IMG/VR virus record: IMGVR_UViG_3300033153_013649
Location: 95,838-159,837 of that record
DNA: 64,000 bases
Strand: one strand, 5' to 3'
Source: a virus
Position numbers and translations under genes: made by a program. The notes beneath the pieces are model-generated. The model did no database searches, was not told where the DNA came from, and saw only the letters and a list, made by a program, of their open reading frames with translations. Numbering within the stretch: the first letter of the stretch is position 1; the number at the start of each line of letters is the position of its first letter. This document shows, in pieces, positions 12,388 through 19,526 of this stretch.

Positions 12388-13005
12388 ATGAATGTTGAAA
12401 TAGTTGAAAAGAAAATAGACAAAAACAATTTAAGAAAAAATTGGGCAATTTGTTCATTCTATACCCCTGAATATTCAAAAGTAATATTAAATCTTATTGA
12501 TTCTATTCAAAATTTAAATTTAAATTACATAATTCATCAAGTTAGATTATCCAATAATTGGACAGCTAATACTCATTATAAACCCTTCTTTCTATTAGAT
12601 GTATTAAACGAACATCCAGAGTTGAAAGCAGTTGTTTGGGTAGATGCAGATGCAGTAATTATTCGGTATCCAAAACTTTTTGATAATTTAGAATGTGATT
12701 TTGCAGCTCATATTCATAAAACAAAGAATCAATTACTTTCTGGAACTCTATTTTTCAAAAACAACAATTCTGCTAAAACTCTTTTACGAATGTGGATAAA
12801 AGAATCGAGTAACAGACGAGGCCAATGGGATCAAAAAATATTACAAGAGACTAAAAATCAATGGAAAGGAAATTTCTATAATCTTCCCCCTCAATATTGT
12901 TTAGTTTTTGATAATATGAAACAATGGGGACCTCCGGTTATAGAACATTATCAATTTTCTAGAAAAATACGAAGAAAAGAAGTTACGATAAGGTCAGGAA
13001 TTTGA
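12388..13005 (+). CDS. Glycosyltransferase-like protein (DxD fold)
   Basis: 205 residues from the ATG at 12388; the frame is open further but only into tRNA-Ser. W-A-I-C-S-F-Y-T-P-E-Y starts a Rossmann-like half, and V-V-W-V-D-A-D-A-V-I is a metal-binding DxD motif of GT-A nucleotide-sugar transferases. Q-W-D-Q-K-I-L-Q fits the acceptor-side region of these enzymes. It starts a run of three or four sugar-type genes (to 15.9 kb) that may modify phage DNA, virion or host surface. Stop overlaps the next start. Confidence 0.65.
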   Translation: MNVEIVEKKIDKNNLRKNWAICSFYTPEYSKVILNLIDSIQNLNLNYIIHQVRLSNNWTANTHYKPFFLLDVLNEHPELKAVVWVDADAVIIRYPKLFDNLECDFAAHIHKTKNQLLSGTLFFKNNNSAKTLLRMWIKESSNRRGQWDQKILQETKNQWKGNFYNLPPQYCLVFDNMKQWGPPVIEHYQFSRKIRRKEVTIRSGI

Positions 13006-13703
13006 TACTTGAAAATTTAAAAGACGGAGCTTGGAAAGGACATCGAGCATTTATTATTGGAGGGGGTCCTTCTTTAAAAGGATTCGATTGGAAATTACTT
13101 CGAAGGGAAAAGACAATTGGCGTTAATAAAGCAATATTGAAAATCTTTCCTGATATTATGATAGGAATGGATTATCGGTTTTGGAATAAGCTTTTATCCG
13201 GTGATTTAGGTGATGTTATTCTTAGAAGAGTTAAAAGAATGAAAGGCTTAAAAATATATTTTCGAACCGGTAAATCTTTAGCTAATAAATTTTCATGGGC
13301 AAATTTAATCGAAATTGTTCCTAATCAAAACAATAAAAATGCTTTTACTACTTCTTTTAGTAAAGGATTAGGACATGGAAAAAATTCAGGATTTACTGCT
13401 TTAAATGTTGCAGTTAATCTTCGAGCAAATCCAATTTATTTACTTGGTTTTGATATGAAAGGACATCCATCTACTAAAAAACAAGTTTGGTGGCACGAAG
13501 GATATCCATTTTCAGTAAATGATGAAAGTATATACAGACAATATATAAGAAATTTTGAAGTTCATGCTTTACCTGTAATAAATAAATTGGATTTGAAAGT
13601 TATAAATCTAAATCCAGCAAGTGAATTAAAATGTTTTGAATTTGCTAAACCGGAGGATATATTTGAAAATAATGAGATTCTTGAAGATGAATCCCTCTTA
13701 TAA
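13002..13703 (+). CDS. DUF115/MptE-like glycosyltransferase-type protein, copy 1
   Basis: 233 residues, TTG start overlapping the previous stop. R-A-F-I-I-G-G-G-P-S-L-K-G-F-D is the nucleotide-binding G-G-G-P-S-L motif seen in DUF115 and phage sugar-modifying proteins; P-I-Y-L-L-G-F-D-M-K and W-W-H-E-G-Y are further conserved points. Copy 2 starts about 0.9 kb downstream and shares 74 identical bases. Its last 15 codons run past the point where foreign DNA seems to have been inserted, so its natural C-terminus may be altered. Confidence 0.6.
   Translation: MILENLKDGAWKGHRAFIIGGGPSLKGFDWKLLRREKTIGVNKAILKIFPDIMIGMDYRFWNKLLSGDLGDVILRRVKRMKGLKIYFRTGKSLANKFSWANLIEIVPNQNNKNAFTTSFSKGLGHGKNSGFTALNVAVNLRANPIYLLGFDMKGHPSTKKQVWWHEGYPFSVNDESIYRQYIRNFEVHALPVINKLDLKVINLNPASELKCFEFAKPEDIFENNEILEDESLL
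13031..13104 (+). repeat. 74-bp exact repeat, first copy
   Basis: Bases 13031-13104 are identical to 14661-14734. They encode the G-G-G-P-S-L nucleotide-binding segment of both DUF115-like copies. Identity ends abruptly on both sides, which suggests gene conversion or recent duplication. Confidence 0.9.
13653..13665 (+). repeat. 13-bp direct repeat, left flank of the lysin insertion
   Basis: GAGGATATATTTG here is repeated exactly at 14625-14637. The two copies bracket the transglycosylase gene. Confidence 0.8.
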
Positions 13704-14574
13704 GAAATTTATCTATTGTATAGTTAGTTGGCTGATACTTATATTAATAATGGCTACTGTTAAATTTAAAATCGATGAGATTTCCCTTAGATATAAAATA
13801 GAAACGCTTCAGGCTGAATATGAAGTAAAAAGCCAAGGATATGATGTTTTGAAAGCGCAGTATACTGCTGCGGCGAATGACTATCTCGCCGATCGGAAAA
13901 TAGGGAGAGTCGTTCGCTCTGTTAATCCATGGCTAGACGATGAGCACGTTCAACTTTGGATCAAGATGCTTAAAGAAAGTGGAGACGGTATTCTTGCTGG
14001 TTTAAACAATTTTTCATTGAAGAAATTAGGCACCGGAGATTCGCTGTATTCTCTAAGACCAGGAATAGCTTTGCTCATTTCTGTTGGCGCATTCGAAAGT
14101 GATTTTAGGTTGTTTTCTGATAGTGGTAAGGGAGCATACGGTCCTATGCAGTTGAAAAAAATAACAGCTGTTCAGGTTGGCATCAAGGACCGTCAAGATC
14201 CAGAGGAAAATATAAGAGGTGGAGCATTACATCTTGTTTCATTATTACAAAAATACTACCAGTATCCAGATCAGCTCGAATTGGCGCTTGCCACTTACAA
14301 TGCGGGCGCCTCGCGTGTAAAAGGAAGATGGATTCCGGAATGGGGCGCCGAATGGCATGCAATATATTCCGGACTTTCTGCGGACATGACATTCAAGGAG
14401 ACGCGCACTTATGTTACGGCGGTGATGGAGCTAACCCGGCTCTTTGCCTCCGGTAGATGGAACTCCCTGGATCAGAACTTCTGGAGCAACTACCGGCAGT
14501 TTATTTTCCGCGCCGATTATGTCACTGTTTTCGACGAAGAAAAGATGCAGATTACGGAACAGGATGATTCATAA
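13672..14574 (+). CDS. Membrane-anchored lytic transglycosylase (SLT fold)
   Basis: About 300 residues. One membrane segment near the N-terminus (F-I-Y-C-I-V-S-W-L-I-L-I-L-I-M), a short coiled coil, then a lysozyme-like domain with S-V-G-A-F-E-S-D-F (catalytic Glu), G-A-Y-G-P-M-Q-L and L-A-T-Y-N-A-G. It would cut peptidoglycan with anhydromuropeptide formation. Start is ATG 13672 or 13687. From about 13.85 kb the DNA is clearly richer in G and C than its neighbours and the gene lies between two 13-bp repeats and two paralogues, so it looks acquired. It may act in entry, release or cell-wall remodelling. Confidence 0.82.
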   Translation: MRFLKMNPSYKKFIYCIVSWLILILIMATVKFKIDEISLRYKIETLQAEYEVKSQGYDVLKAQYTAAANDYLADRKIGRVVRSVNPWLDDEHVQLWIKMLKESGDGILAGLNNFSLKKLGTGDSLYSLRPGIALLISVGAFESDFRLFSDSGKGAYGPMQLKKITAVQVGIKDRQDPEENIRGGALHLVSLLQKYYQYPDQLELALATYNAGASRVKGRWIPEWGAEWHAIYSGLSADMTFKETRTYVTAVMELTRLFASGRWNSLDQNFWSNYRQFIFRADYVTVFDEEKMQITEQDDS

Positions 14575-14624
14575 TATTGTAGTAGATAGTCTGAATAATT
14601 CGAACGATAAAACATTTTAAATTT

Positions 14625-14637
14625 GAGGATATATTTG
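14625..14637 (+). repeat. 13-bp direct repeat, right flank of the lysin insertion
   Basis: Exact copy of 13653-13665. In copy 2 it carries the ribosome site (GAGG) and TTG start. Confidence 0.8.
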
Positions 14638-15291
14638 GGAATAAAAATAAAAGATAATATTTGGAAAGGACATCGAGCATTTATTATTGGAGGGGGTCCT
14701 TCTTTAAAAGGATTCGATTGGAAATTACTTCGAAATGAGAAAACAATCGGAATCAATAAAGCAATTATAGCTTTTGAACCAGATGTTCTTTTTTCAATGG
14801 ATAAATTATTTTGGAGTGTTGTATATCCAAACTTAGGAATTATTCCTAGATGTACTAAAATTTATTTAGATGGGAATATAATACCAAAATGTTCTCCTAA
14901 AATTACAAAATTAGGGATCATAAAATATCTAAGATATAAGGAAAGTCCTAAATTTTCGAAATCACTGAAAGATGGATTATCTAGTGAAGTTGATTCAGGA
15001 TATGCGGCTTTAAATTTAGCTCTTTTACTTGGTGCAGATCCGATTTATTTGCTCGGATATGATATGAAATTAAATAAAAATTCTGAACAAATATGGTGGC
15101 ATGATGGATATAAAAAATATTTTTTAAAGAACGCTATAGAAAATTATAAAAAAAGAATCTTTGCTTATGAGAAATATGCTAAACCGATAATAGATGATTA
15201 TTTTAAAGTTAAAGTTATTAATTTAAATATAAATAGTAATATAAAATGTTTTCCGTTTGCAAAAAGAGAGGAAATCTTTGAAAAGAGTTGA
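14635..15291 (+). CDS. DUF115/MptE-like glycosyltransferase-type protein, copy 2
   Basis: About 218 residues. TTG 14635 follows GAGG with six bases between, the best start; a TTG 12 bases upstream is possible. The G-G-G-P-S-L-K-G-F-D segment is base-for-base identical to copy 1, then the proteins diverge but keep P-I-Y-L-L-G-Y-D-M and W-W-H-D-G-Y. Ends A-K-R-E-E-I-F-E-K-S, as copy 1 must have ended before the insertion. Overlaps the next gene. Confidence 0.6.
   Translation: MGIKIKDNIWKGHRAFIIGGGPSLKGFDWKLLRNEKTIGINKAIIAFEPDVLFSMDKLFWSVVYPNLGIIPRCTKIYLDGNIIPKCSPKITKLGIIKYLRYKESPKFSKSLKDGLSSEVDSGYAALNLALLLGADPIYLLGYDMKLNKNSEQIWWHDGYKKYFLKNAIENYKKRIFAYEKYAKPIIDDYFKVKVINLNINSNIKCFPFAKREEIFEKS
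14661..14734 (+). repeat. 74-bp exact repeat, second copy
   Basis: Identical to 13031-13104; see that entry. Recombination between the copies would delete the transglycosylase. Confidence 0.9.
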
Positions 15292-15892
15292 TATAGTAAT
15301 ACCGAGTAAAAACAGGAGAGAAAAATTAGGAGTAGCAATTGAATCAATCGGAAAGGCTAAAGCCGACGATTACGATCTTCGAACAATTATTATTCAAAGA
15401 AAAGACATGAGATCTTTTGCTTGTTGGAATCTATATTGTCAAACTATGCAAGCAGATGCAGTTTTATTTTCTACAGACGATGTTGAATTTTTACCTAATG
15501 GAATAGAAATAGGATTTAAGAAATTTTTTGAAATATTTCCAGATACAGATGGAATATTAGGATTTCATCAAGCAAATATTGGATTTTCGAATGAGGGGCA
15601 TAAATATGCCTTTGGAATGATGGGAAAAAAGTTTTTAACTAGATTTCCAAATAAAAATCCTTTTTGTCCTGATTATATAGTATTTTGTGCAGAAACTGAA
15701 TTATGTAGATATGCTAATTCTATCGGTAAATATTATTTTGAAGAAAAAGCTAAGTTAAATCATTATCATCCTTCTCATGGAGGTACATGGGATGAGACAG
15801 GAAGAAAATACAGAGATCCAAAATTAACATCTATTGATCATAGAAATTCTGCTTTGAGAAAACAGAAAGGATTCCTTTGGGGAAAGAATTAA
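15278..15892 (+). CDS. GT2-like glycosyltransferase
   Basis: 204 residues from the TTG at 15278 with GAGAGGAAA upstream. V-D-I-V-I-P-S-K-N-R-R-E-K-L is the typical start of family 2 glycosyltransferases, and L-F-S-T-D-D-V-E-F gives the metal-binding acidic pair. Later W-D-E-T-G-R-K-Y is an acceptor-side segment. It overlaps DUF115-like copy 2, so the sugar genes are co-translated. Donor and acceptor unknown. Confidence 0.65.
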   Translation: MKRVDIVIPSKNRREKLGVAIESIGKAKADDYDLRTIIIQRKDMRSFACWNLYCQTMQADAVLFSTDDVEFLPNGIEIGFKKFFEIFPDTDGILGFHQANIGFSNEGHKYAFGMMGKKFLTRFPNKNPFCPDYIVFCAETELCRYANSIGKYYFEEKAKLNHYHPSHGGTWDETGRKYRDPKLTSIDHRNSALRKQKGFLWGKN

Positions 15893-15971
15893 GCGCCTGT
15901 ATACCCTCTCGCTACGAACGAGTAGAAAGGTTAACTAGGATTCCATATCGGTTCGATTCCGATCAGGCGTT
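15893..15971 (+). tRNA. tRNA-Arg (ACG)-like, D arm missing
   Basis: Acceptor GCGCCTG/CAGGCGT, anticodon stem TCTCG/CGAGT with loop CTACGAA (anticodon ACG), T arm ATCGG-TTCGATT-CCGAT. Only TATACCC lies between acceptor and anticodon stem, so no D arm can form, and about 24 bases lie between anticodon and T arms. Begins right at the upstream stop codon. Confidence 0.55.
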
Positions 15972-15980
15972 CAAAATATT

Positions 15981-16175
15981 ATGGTAGAAAATCATTCTTG
16001 TGCAATGTGTTGTCATTTTGTTTTGCAAATGGCGTGGTCGTCTCGTTGCCAAATAATATCTAAGGAAGAAAAAGAAAGAGAAAAAATGATTTCTTATAGT
16101 ATAAGATCTCGTGAGAAAAACAGTTGTAGAAATTTTTGCTATAATCCTGGATGGTATTTGACTGAAAATTATTAA
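15981..16175 (+). CDS. Small cysteine-rich protein
   Basis: 64 residues with seven Cys (C-A-M-C-C-H near the start; C-R-N-F-C-Y near the end), suggesting a small zinc-binding protein. It lies between a tRNA gene and a promoter, with no strong RBS. No family recognised. Confidence 0.45.
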   Translation: MVENHSCAMCCHFVLQMAWSSRCQIISKEEKEREKMISYSIRSREKNSCRNFCYNPGWYLTENY

Positions 16176-16182
16176 AAAATTG

Positions 16183-16211
16183 TTGACAAACGTCTTTTAA
16201 TTTAGTATATT
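16183..16211 (+). promoter_or_regulatory. Promoter TTGACA-17-TATATT
   Basis: TTGACA 16183-16188, TATATT 16206-16211, ATTTAG spacer end. Drives the small membrane protein and its followers. Confidence 0.85.
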
Positions 16212-16236
16212 ATAATAAAAAGGAGAGGAATTGATT

Positions 16237-16371
16237 ATGAATAATAATATGAAAATAGCTACTTATGTTAAACTCCGGGTTTCACTTTTTGGATTTTTTA
16301 GTGGAATATTAGTTATCATGTTTATTCTTTTGGTTTTTGCAAAATTAAAATCTTGTTTTAAAATTAAATAA
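16237..16371 (+). CDS. Small membrane protein
   Basis: 44 residues with one long hydrophobic segment (L-F-G-F-F-S-G-I-L-V-I-M-F-I-L-L-V-F). RBS AGGAGAGGAA. Immediately downstream of a strong promoter, so likely abundant early. A role at the host membrane is plausible but unproven. Confidence 0.6.
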   Translation: MNNNMKIATYVKLRVSLFGFFSGILVIMFILLVFAKLKSCFKIK

Positions 16372-16396
16372 AATTTTAAAAGGAAGGATTTAAACT

Positions 16397-16567
16397 ATGA
16401 AAGAACGTTCTGATATTTCAAATAAGATTTTAGATAATCATTATCGTCTACTTTCTCTCGAAAAGAGAATTGATATTCTTGAAAAGGAACTTAAGGTTTT
16501 AAAGGAATCTGCGCCTACTAAAACAAATTTAGTAAATCCTATTAATCCTAACGACGGAATCTTATAA
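16397..16567 (+). CDS. Small coiled-coil protein
   Basis: 56 residues. Residues 12-38 (L-L-S-L-E-K-R-I-D-I-L-E-K-E-L) form a heptad coiled coil, followed by a Pro/Asn-rich tail. RBS AAGGAAGGA. Unrecognised. Confidence 0.55.
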   Translation: MKERSDISNKILDNHYRLLSLEKRIDILEKELKVLKESAPTKTNLVNPINPNDGIL

Positions 16568-16586
16568 ATATAACGCAAAATAAAAA

Positions 16587-16772
16587 ATGAAGATTAAACT
16601 TACTAAATTTTTAGTTAATAATAATTTTGCATGTGATTATAATCATGCTCGGGAGTTAATAAAAGACGGGAAAATTATATATAATTCTGTACCAGTTGAT
16701 CTAGAATGGTTTGTTGTTAATTATCATTCAAAGATTGCTAAAATAGGAACGTTCATTGATATAAGAAGCTAA
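16587..16772 (+). CDS. S4-like RNA-binding domain protein
   Basis: 61 residues that are nearly all an S4 domain: K-L-T-K-F-L-V-N-N-N-F, then H-A-R-E-L-I-K-D-G-K-I-I-Y-N-S-V-P-V. S4 domains bind structured RNA in ribosomal protein S4, Hsp15 and tRNA synthetases. Placed directly before four tRNA-type genes, it may bind tRNA or ribosome. A TATAAATA octamer lies 16 bases upstream. Confidence 0.65.
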   Translation: MKIKLTKFLVNNNFACDYNHARELIKDGKIIYNSVPVDLEWFVVNYHSKIAKIGTFIDIRS

Positions 16773-16839
16773 TTAAGATCTTTATATCGATATAAAAGCT
16801 AATAAAAAAGATAATAAAGGAATTTTAAAAGACAATAAA

Positions 16840-16918
16840 GGCCCATTAGTTTAATGGAAAAACAATCGTCACATCGGCTTTTTACAGATAATTACCGGTT
16901 CGATTCCGGTATGGGTCT
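16840..16918 (+). tRNA. tRNA-Lys (UUU) with a 9-nt insertion
   Basis: Acceptor GGCCCAT/ATGGGTC, D stem GTTT/AAAC, anticodon stem ATCGG/CAGAT (one mismatch) with loop CTTTTTA (anticodon TTT), T arm ACCGG-TTCGATT-CCGGT. Nine extra bases (AATCGTCAC, 16864-16872) sit between the D and anticodon arms, followed by ATCGG, so it looks like a partial duplication. Confidence 0.65.
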
Positions 16919-16928
16919 CTCGTACTTT

Positions 16929-16999
16929 TGGCCTATAGTGAAACAGAATCACATGAGACTTTGAATCTCATATTCTTGGTGCAATTCCAAGTGGGCCAG
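16929..16999 (+). tRNA. tRNA-Gln (UUG)
   Basis: Acceptor TGGCCTA/TGGGCCA, D stem GTG/CAC, anticodon stem TGAGA/TCTCA with loop CTTTGAA (anticodon TTG), T arm CTTGG-TGCAATT-CCAAG. Confidence 0.88.
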
Positions 17000-17005
17000 C
17001 AAAAA

Positions 17006-17078
17006 TTGAGATATAGTTAAAGGGAATAACTATTGTTTCTGAAACAATTATTCTAGGTTTGATTTCTAGTGCTTCAAC
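17006..17078 (+). tRNA. tRNA-Gln (CUG)
   Basis: Acceptor TTGAGAT/GCTTCAA (one mismatch), D stem GTT/AAC, anticodon stem ATTGT/ACAAT with loop TTCTGAA (anticodon CTG), T arm CTAGG-TTTGATT-TCTAG. A second Gln tRNA beside the UUG one. Confidence 0.75.
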
Positions 17079-17090
17079 TACAAATTATTT

Positions 17091-17199
17091 AGGGATCCAC
17101 GGCCAAGCAAAATTAGATACGCACTTGGGTATTCATTAATAAAGCTTTATTTCGAATACGTAGGATGCTAACAGGTCGGTGAAAGACCGGCTGGATTCT
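17091..17199 (+). ncRNA. Structured RNA of unknown class in tRNA cluster
   Basis: AGGGATCCA (17091-17099) pairs with TGGATTCTT (about 17191-17199). Inside are CCAAG/CTTGG, a long hairpin GTATTC..GAATAC holding the palindrome AATAAAGCTTTATT, and a hairpin GGTC-GGTGAAA-GACC. This makes a closed multi-branch RNA about the size of a long tRNA. GATACGCACTTGG resembles the D-arm end of tRNA-Leu, but no anticodon arm or TTC-type T loop could be placed. Confidence 0.45.
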
Positions 17200-17229
17200 T
17201 AAATAATATTATATTGAAATAATTCAAAA

Positions 17230-17282
17230 AGAAGAACGTTCGGTTTATATTCGAAAGGTCACAAGTTCGATTCTAATTCTTC
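17230..17282 (+). tRNA. tRNA-Ile (UAU)-like fragment without D arm
   Basis: AGAAGAA can pair with TTCTTC. TTCGG/TCGAA encloses loop TTTATAT (anticodon TAT) and TTCGATT forms a T loop with a poor stem. Only two bases lie between acceptor and anticodon arm. Total about 53 nt. Either a remnant or a minimal tRNA. Confidence 0.35.
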
Positions 17283-17312
17283 ACGATACAAACTCAAAAA
17301 TTTAAAAAATTT

Positions 17313-18029
17313 ATGGATATTAAATTACTTAATCAAACCAGAAAATTTTGGAGAACTAGAAATATTGATTATGCTAAATTTTCTAGAATATTAGTTAGTC
17401 CAGAAACTCGCAAGAAATTGTTAATTGGAGACAAAAAAGGTCTTAATAAACTTTGGGAAAAACAGACCAAAAAGGATTTTCAAAAAATATTTAAAGATAT
17501 AGATTGTCTTTCAATCAATTCTGTTTTAGAAATTGGATGTGGAGTTGGAAGAATATTAAAGGTATTAGAAGAACATAAATTATTTTCTAGAATTATAGGT
17601 GTTGATATATCTCCAAAAATGATTCAATATGCCGAAGAATATCTTAAACTTCAAGATAGTTCAACTATTGAATTATATCTTACCGATGGAGAAAATTTAC
17701 CAATAAAAGATAATTCAATTGATTTTGTTTTTTCAATAGTTACCTTTCAACACATGACTACTAAATCGATTGTAAAAGCTAATTTGAAAGAAATTTATAG
17801 GGTTCTTGTTCCAAAAGGTCTTGCGAGAATTCAAACAATAGAACATAAAAATCCAAATATAAAATCAGAAAATACTATTGCTGGATACAATGGATATTTT
17901 TTAAACGTTCGCGATAAAAAAGAAATGTTTCAAGAATATGGATTAAAAGTAATTAACTGGAGATATGATAAAGAGGTAAAACCGGCTAATCCCGAACTCC
18001 AATGGATTTGGTTAACTCTAGAGAAATAA
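17313..18029 (+). CDS. Class I SAM-dependent methyltransferase
   Basis: 238 residues. S-V-L-E-I-G-C-G-V-G-R-I-L is motif I (SAM binding), I-I-G-V-D-I-S motif II, and D-F-V-F-S-I-V-T-F-Q-H-M the acidic/catalytic region of Methyltransf_11-type enzymes. L-V-P-K-G-L-A-R follows as in the family. The small-molecule, sugar or RNA target cannot be read. Beginning of the nucleic-acid metabolism block. Confidence 0.8.
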   Translation: MDIKLLNQTRKFWRTRNIDYAKFSRILVSPETRKKLLIGDKKGLNKLWEKQTKKDFQKIFKDIDCLSINSVLEIGCGVGRILKVLEEHKLFSRIIGVDISPKMIQYAEEYLKLQDSSTIELYLTDGENLPIKDNSIDFVFSIVTFQHMTTKSIVKANLKEIYRVLVPKGLARIQTIEHKNPNIKSENTIAGYNGYFLNVRDKKEMFQEYGLKVINWRYDKEVKPANPELQWIWLTLEK

Positions 18030-18065
18030 TAGCTATTATTAGGATTATATTTTAAAGGAGAGACT

Positions 18066-19526
18066 TTGTATATAGCGGTTGATTCTACTAACGAGAACTT
18101 TTTAGTTCGAAAACTAGGTCAAGATGGCAAATCATCAATTACAAAGATGCCATTTCGAGCCTCTTTGTTTATAGCTTCAGAAAAAGCTTCGAAAGAATAT
18201 ATAGGATTTAAAACTGGAAAGCATCTCAAAAGATTTGATTTCTTTTCTAGACAAAATTACTGGGATTTTAAAAATAAAATGAAAGATGTTGGAATATATG
18301 GAGATATTTCTCCGATATTTCAATTTATACCAAAACTTAATATTAGATCCGAGAATATATCTTTTCTTCGTCCTTGGGGATTAGATATTGAGGTTTATTC
18401 AGAAAAAGAATTTCCTTATCCAGAAAGAGCTATAATTTATCCTATTGTATCTTTAACTTTAGGGGATTTAAGAAAAAAGAAATATTATACTTTCGTATAT
18501 GATATGGACGGAAAATGTACCCTTAAATCTCAACCGAATTGGGAAATTTTCGTTTATAGAAGCGAAGAAGATATGATGAATTCTTTTTCAAAATTCTGGA
18601 GACAAAACATAGCTAATATTCATATTCTAACAGGCTGGAATATTAATAAATTTGATATTCCTTATATAATTAGAAGAATGAATTATCTTTTTACTGGAGA
18701 TCCAGAAAAAATTTGTAAAGAGGTTCGGCTTCTTTCTCCGTTTAGAAATATCAAAAATAAAACAACAAAATATTCAGAAACAGAATATATTATTGCTGGA
18801 ATTCCGATTCTTGATTATTTAGCAGTATTTAAAAAATTCAATTTTCAATCCCGTCGTTCTTTTAAACTCGAAAATATAGCTCAAGAAGAACTAGGTCATG
18901 GAAAACTTGAAAATCCTTATTCTTCACTTCATGAATTATACAGAAAAGATATAAATACTTTTATAAATTATAATAGAAAAGATACAGAACTTCTTGAAGA
19001 AATCGATAATAAATTCAATTATTTGAATTTTATGATTACAATTGCTCTTATTACTAAAATCAATTATGAAAACGTTTTTAGTCCTATCCGCTGCTGGGAA
19101 TCTCTTATATATAATAAATTAATAGAGCAAAATATTGTTACTAATCCAGCTAGAAGATTTACTAAAACACGTGAATATCTCGGGGCCTATGTAAAACTTC
19201 CAGAGACTAAAATGTATAGAGATATTATTTCGTATGATCTTGTACAGCTCTATCCTTCAGTAATTAGGGCAGCAAATATATCTCCTGAAACTCTTATTGA
19301 AGGAGATTATGAAGAGAATGTAACGATTGAAAAATTTATGCTTGATGAATTCGAATCTAAAAAAGCACATAAAAATAACCAGATTTTACTTCCAACCGGA
19401 AATTATTATAAAAAAGAACCTCAAGGGGTATACCCTATTTTAATGGAAGAATTGTTCTTCAAAAGAATAGCTATTAAAGAGCAAATCAAAGAAAAAGAAA
19501 GAGAATTAAAAAAATTATTACAATGA
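18066..19526 (+). CDS. 43: Family B DNA polymerase, N-terminal fragment (exonuclease and palm motif A)
   Basis: 486 residues, TTG start after AAAGGAGAG. It contains G-L-D-I-E-V-Y-S (Exo I), G-W-N-I-N-K-F-D-I-P-Y (Exo II), N-R-K-D-T-E-L-L (Exo III) and S-Y-D-L-V-Q-L-Y-P-S (polymerase motif A). It stops after R-I-A-I-K-E-Q-I-K-E-K-E-R-E-L, matching the first fingers helix of T4/RB69 gp43. Motif B (K-x3-N-S-x-Y-G) and motif C (Y-x-D-T-D) are missing, and the following genes are unrelated. Alone it could proofread but not polymerise, so a second piece elsewhere is expected. Confidence 0.88.
   Translation: MYIAVDSTNENFLVRKLGQDGKSSITKMPFRASLFIASEKASKEYIGFKTGKHLKRFDFFSRQNYWDFKNKMKDVGIYGDISPIFQFIPKLNIRSENISFLRPWGLDIEVYSEKEFPYPERAIIYPIVSLTLGDLRKKKYYTFVYDMDGKCTLKSQPNWEIFVYRSEEDMMNSFSKFWRQNIANIHILTGWNINKFDIPYIIRRMNYLFTGDPEKICKEVRLLSPFRNIKNKTTKYSETEYIIAGIPILDYLAVFKKFNFQSRRSFKLENIAQEELGHGKLENPYSSLHELYRKDINTFINYNRKDTELLEEIDNKFNYLNFMITIALITKINYENVFSPIRCWESLIYNKLIEQNIVTNPARRFTKTREYLGAYVKLPETKMYRDIISYDLVQLYPSVIRAANISPETLIEGDYEENVTIEKFMLDEFESKKAHKNNQILLPTGNYYKKEPQGVYPILMEELFFKRIAIKEQIKEKERELKKLLQ

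Noticed and set aside
17091-17199. Hammerhead ribozyme or intron-containing tRNA
   Set aside because: No CUGAUGA core, and no arrangement gives an anticodon arm plus a TTC-type T loop.
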